Positions 22,528 through 24,131 of a stretch of DNA of 24,131 bases are shown one piece after another; the first letter of the stretch is position 1; each line of letters starts with the position of its first letter. The stretch comes from a virus: positions 1-24,131 of IMG/VR virus record IMGVR_UViG_3300025704_000107. One strand, given 5' to 3'. The notes under the pieces were generated by a model. It was given only the letters and a program-made list of their open reading frames with translations, was not told the origin of the DNA and did no database searches. The position numbers were made by a program, and so were the translations under genes.

Positions 22528-22556
22528 AAACCTTTTAAAATTTTTCAATATAAAAA
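22528..22556 (+). promoter_or_regulatory. Candidate promoter, AAAC-N16-ATATAAA class
   Basis: AAAC (22528-22531), a 16-nt T/A-rich spacer, then ATATAAAAA (22548-22556), 12 nt before the topoisomerase ATG. The box and following bases (ATATAAAAATAAATC) are identical to those before gp44 20.5 kb away. Confidence 0.5.
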
Positions 22557-22568
22557 TAAATCTAAAGA

Positions 22569-24131
22569 ATGGCAGTAAGCATTGAAAAGAAATATCAGAA
22601 ACTTACAGATACAGAACATGTATTACTTAGACCAGGTATGTACATTGGTTCTGTTAAACCTCATACTGAAGAAGTTTATCTTTTAGATAGAAGGAGTTGG
22701 AAATTGGTACCTAAAGAACTTACCTATAATCCAGGTTTCTTAAAACTCTTTGATGAGATCGTATCCAATTCGGTTGATGAACATAAAAGAAATCCTAAGC
22801 TTAATCAAGTAAAAGTTACTATTGATATTTCTACAAATAAAATATCCATTTGGGATAACGGTGGAATTCCTGTAGAAATTCATAAAAAGTATAATGAGTG
22901 GGTACCTGAAATGATTTTCAGTAATTTGAAAACTGGAAGTAATTTTGACGATACTGAAGAAAGAACCGTCGTAGGAACAAATGGCGTAGGTAGTACATTA
23001 ACAAATATTTTTAGTAAAGAATTTACAATTGACACATGTGATAAGAAGAAAAGATTTACCCAAACCTTTTCAAATAATATGGCAAAGAAAACTAAACCTG
23101 CCATAAAATCACAGAAGAAAGGATTTACTGAAATTTCATACATTGCAGATTTTAAAAGATTTGGTATGAGTAAGATTGACAAAGCTTCAATTCAAATGAT
23201 TGAAAAAAGGCTCTATGATATTGCTGCATGTAATCCTAAATTAAAAATCTGGTTAAATGAAGATCCTATTACTTTTAAATCTTTTAAAGAATACTCTGAA
23301 TTATATACCACTCCAGTATTTTATGAGCAATCAGAAAATTGGCAAATAGGTATAGGTCATTCTACTTCAGGATTTAAAGCAATCTCATTTGTAAATTCTG
23401 TTGAAACAAAAGATGGCGGTAAGCATGTAGATAACATTACTTGGCAAATTACACAATTCCTTAGGGATAAGATTAAAAGAAAGCATAGAGTTGATGTAAA
23501 GCCATCAGAACTAAAAAATCACTTATACCTTTTTATTAATAGTACAATTATTAACCCAGCCTTTTCGTCTCAAACAAAAGAGAAGCTTATTACTGAACCT
23601 AAAGACTTCGGTAGTATTCATGTACTTTCTGATAAGACATTAAGACAAGTTTTAAATTCAGAAATAATTCAATCAGTATTAGATTGGATTAAACAGAAGC
23701 AAGCTGCTGATGAAAGATCTAAACTTAGAAAATTAAATAAAGGTTTAGATAAGAAAAAGGTTGTAAAATTAATTGATGCAAAAAAGAGAGGTGATAGAAG
23801 CAACTGTACTCTTGCAATCTTTGAAGGGGATTCTGCATCATCTGCATTTAGGCAATATAGAAATCCTAATATGCAAGGCGCATTTCCACTTAGAGGTAAA
23901 TTTGTAAATGTAAGAGAATCTATTCCTTCTAAGGTTGTACAAAACAAAGAAGTACAATCTCTTATGGCTGCATTAGGTTTAAAGATAGGTCATGAACCTA
24001 AAGATTTAAGATACGGTAAAATATTATTGTATACTGATGCTGATGTAGATGGTAATTCTATTTCTGCTTTGTTAATTAATTTCTTAGGTAAATATTGGCC
24101 AGAATTATTTGAACAAGGTAGAGTCTTAAAG
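22569..24131 (+). CDS. 39: DNA topoisomerase II, ATPase plus TOPRIM (gp39/gp60 fused), 3' end missing
   Basis: The first 521 residues of a type II topoisomerase subunit; the frame is open to the window end. GHKL ATPase motifs: E63 and N67 in DEIVSNSVDE, DNGG (96-99), GTNGVG (136-141). A transducer part follows, ending near residue 350 (NSTIINPAFSSQTKEKL, containing the QTK motif). The TOPRIM domain then has EGDSAS (419-424), with the catalytic Glu, and DADVDG (490-495), with the metal-binding Asp residues. In T4 the ATPase (gp39) and TOPRIM part (gp60) are separate genes; here they are one, as in gyrase B and many T4 relatives. It would form the enzyme with a gp52-like subunit, relaxing DNA for replication initiation. 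No intron or bypass element is seen within the visible part. Confidence 0.95.
   Translation, partial: MAVSIEKKYQKLTDTEHVLLRPGMYIGSVKPHTEEVYLLDRRSWKLVPKELTYNPGFLKLFDEIVSNSVDEHKRNPKLNQVKVTIDISTNKISIWDNGGIPVEIHKKYNEWVPEMIFSNLKTGSNFDDTEERTVVGTNGVGSTLTNIFSKEFTIDTCDKKKRFTQTFSNNMAKKTKPAIKSQKKGFTEISYIADFKRFGMSKIDKASIQMIEKRLYDIAACNPKLKIWLNEDPITFKSFKEYSELYTTPVFYEQSENWQIGIGHSTSGFKAISFVNSVETKDGGKHVDNITWQITQFLRDKIKRKHRVDVKPSELKNHLYLFINSTIINPAFSSQTKEKLITEPKDFGSIHVLSDKTLRQVLNSEIIQSVLDWIKQKQAADERSKLRKLNKGLDKKKVVKLIDAKKRGDRSNCTLAIFEGDSASSAFRQYRNPNMQGAFPLRGKFVNVRESIPSKVVQNKEVQSLMAALGLKIGHEPKDLRYGKILLYTDADVDGNSISALLINFLGKYWPELFEQGRVLK

Overview
The window is part of the genome of a T4-like contractile-tailed phage (myovirus). 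It carries a run of recognisable T4-type genes: clamp loader gp44, a FEN/RNase H-type nuclease, small and large terminase (gp16, gp17), tail sheath (gp18), tail tube (gp19), a gp26-type tail assembly/baseplate protein, a tape measure protein, a DnaQ-type exonuclease and a type II topoisomerase. The DNA is AT-rich. Almost no start codon has a Shine-Dalgarno sequence; most follow A-rich leaders such as aaataaaataaact-ATG. That pattern is typical of Bacteroidota, so a (perhaps marine) Bacteroidota host is my best inference, but nothing in the window proves it.

Layout. Positions 1-1176 hold the 3' end of a charged coiled-coil gene, a 21-residue peptide with nine cysteines (metallothionein-like) and a zinc-ribbon protein whose 5' end contains a strong 10-bp hairpin. 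A single minus-strand gene follows (1162-1956, Rossmann/MptE-like). It shares a 74-nt divergent promoter region with the replication block at 2031-6169: gp44, a shortened DegT-type aminotransferase, a 51-residue ORF, the FEN-type nuclease, a probable gp62 and an unknown protein. The late block at 6203-20426 holds a duplicated four-helix membrane protein, a mosaic virion protein with a LamG-like end, gp16, a GroES-like co-chaperonin overlapping both terminase genes, gp17, a very long sheath, the tube, a strong terminator, a free-standing GIY-YIG endonuclease, a gp26-type protein that seems to be completed by a frameshift, and a 1137-residue tape measure with tandem repeats. From 20514 on come a DnaQ-ExoX-type exonuclease, five small unknown genes and the start of a fused gp39/gp60 topoisomerase that runs off the window.

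Working together: the 2031-6169 and 20514-24131 blocks serve DNA replication and processing, and the middle block packages DNA (16/17) and builds the tail (18, 19, chaperone, tape measure). Upstream sequences appear to fall into two classes. Replication-type genes have AAAC, a T-rich 16-17 nt spacer and ATATAAA. Structural genes have a lone TATATAAA, which resembles the T4 late promoter. Both boxes lie very close to the start codons, implying very short leaders.

The most notable items are the tiny cysteine-rich peptide, the candidate +1/-2 frameshift just before the tape measure gene, the two-class promoter pattern, the co-chaperonin nested between the terminase subunits, and the half-size aminotransferase inside the clamp-loader region. 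No tRNA gene, CRISPR array or insertion sequence was seen. No gene-free stretch exceeds about 100 bases.
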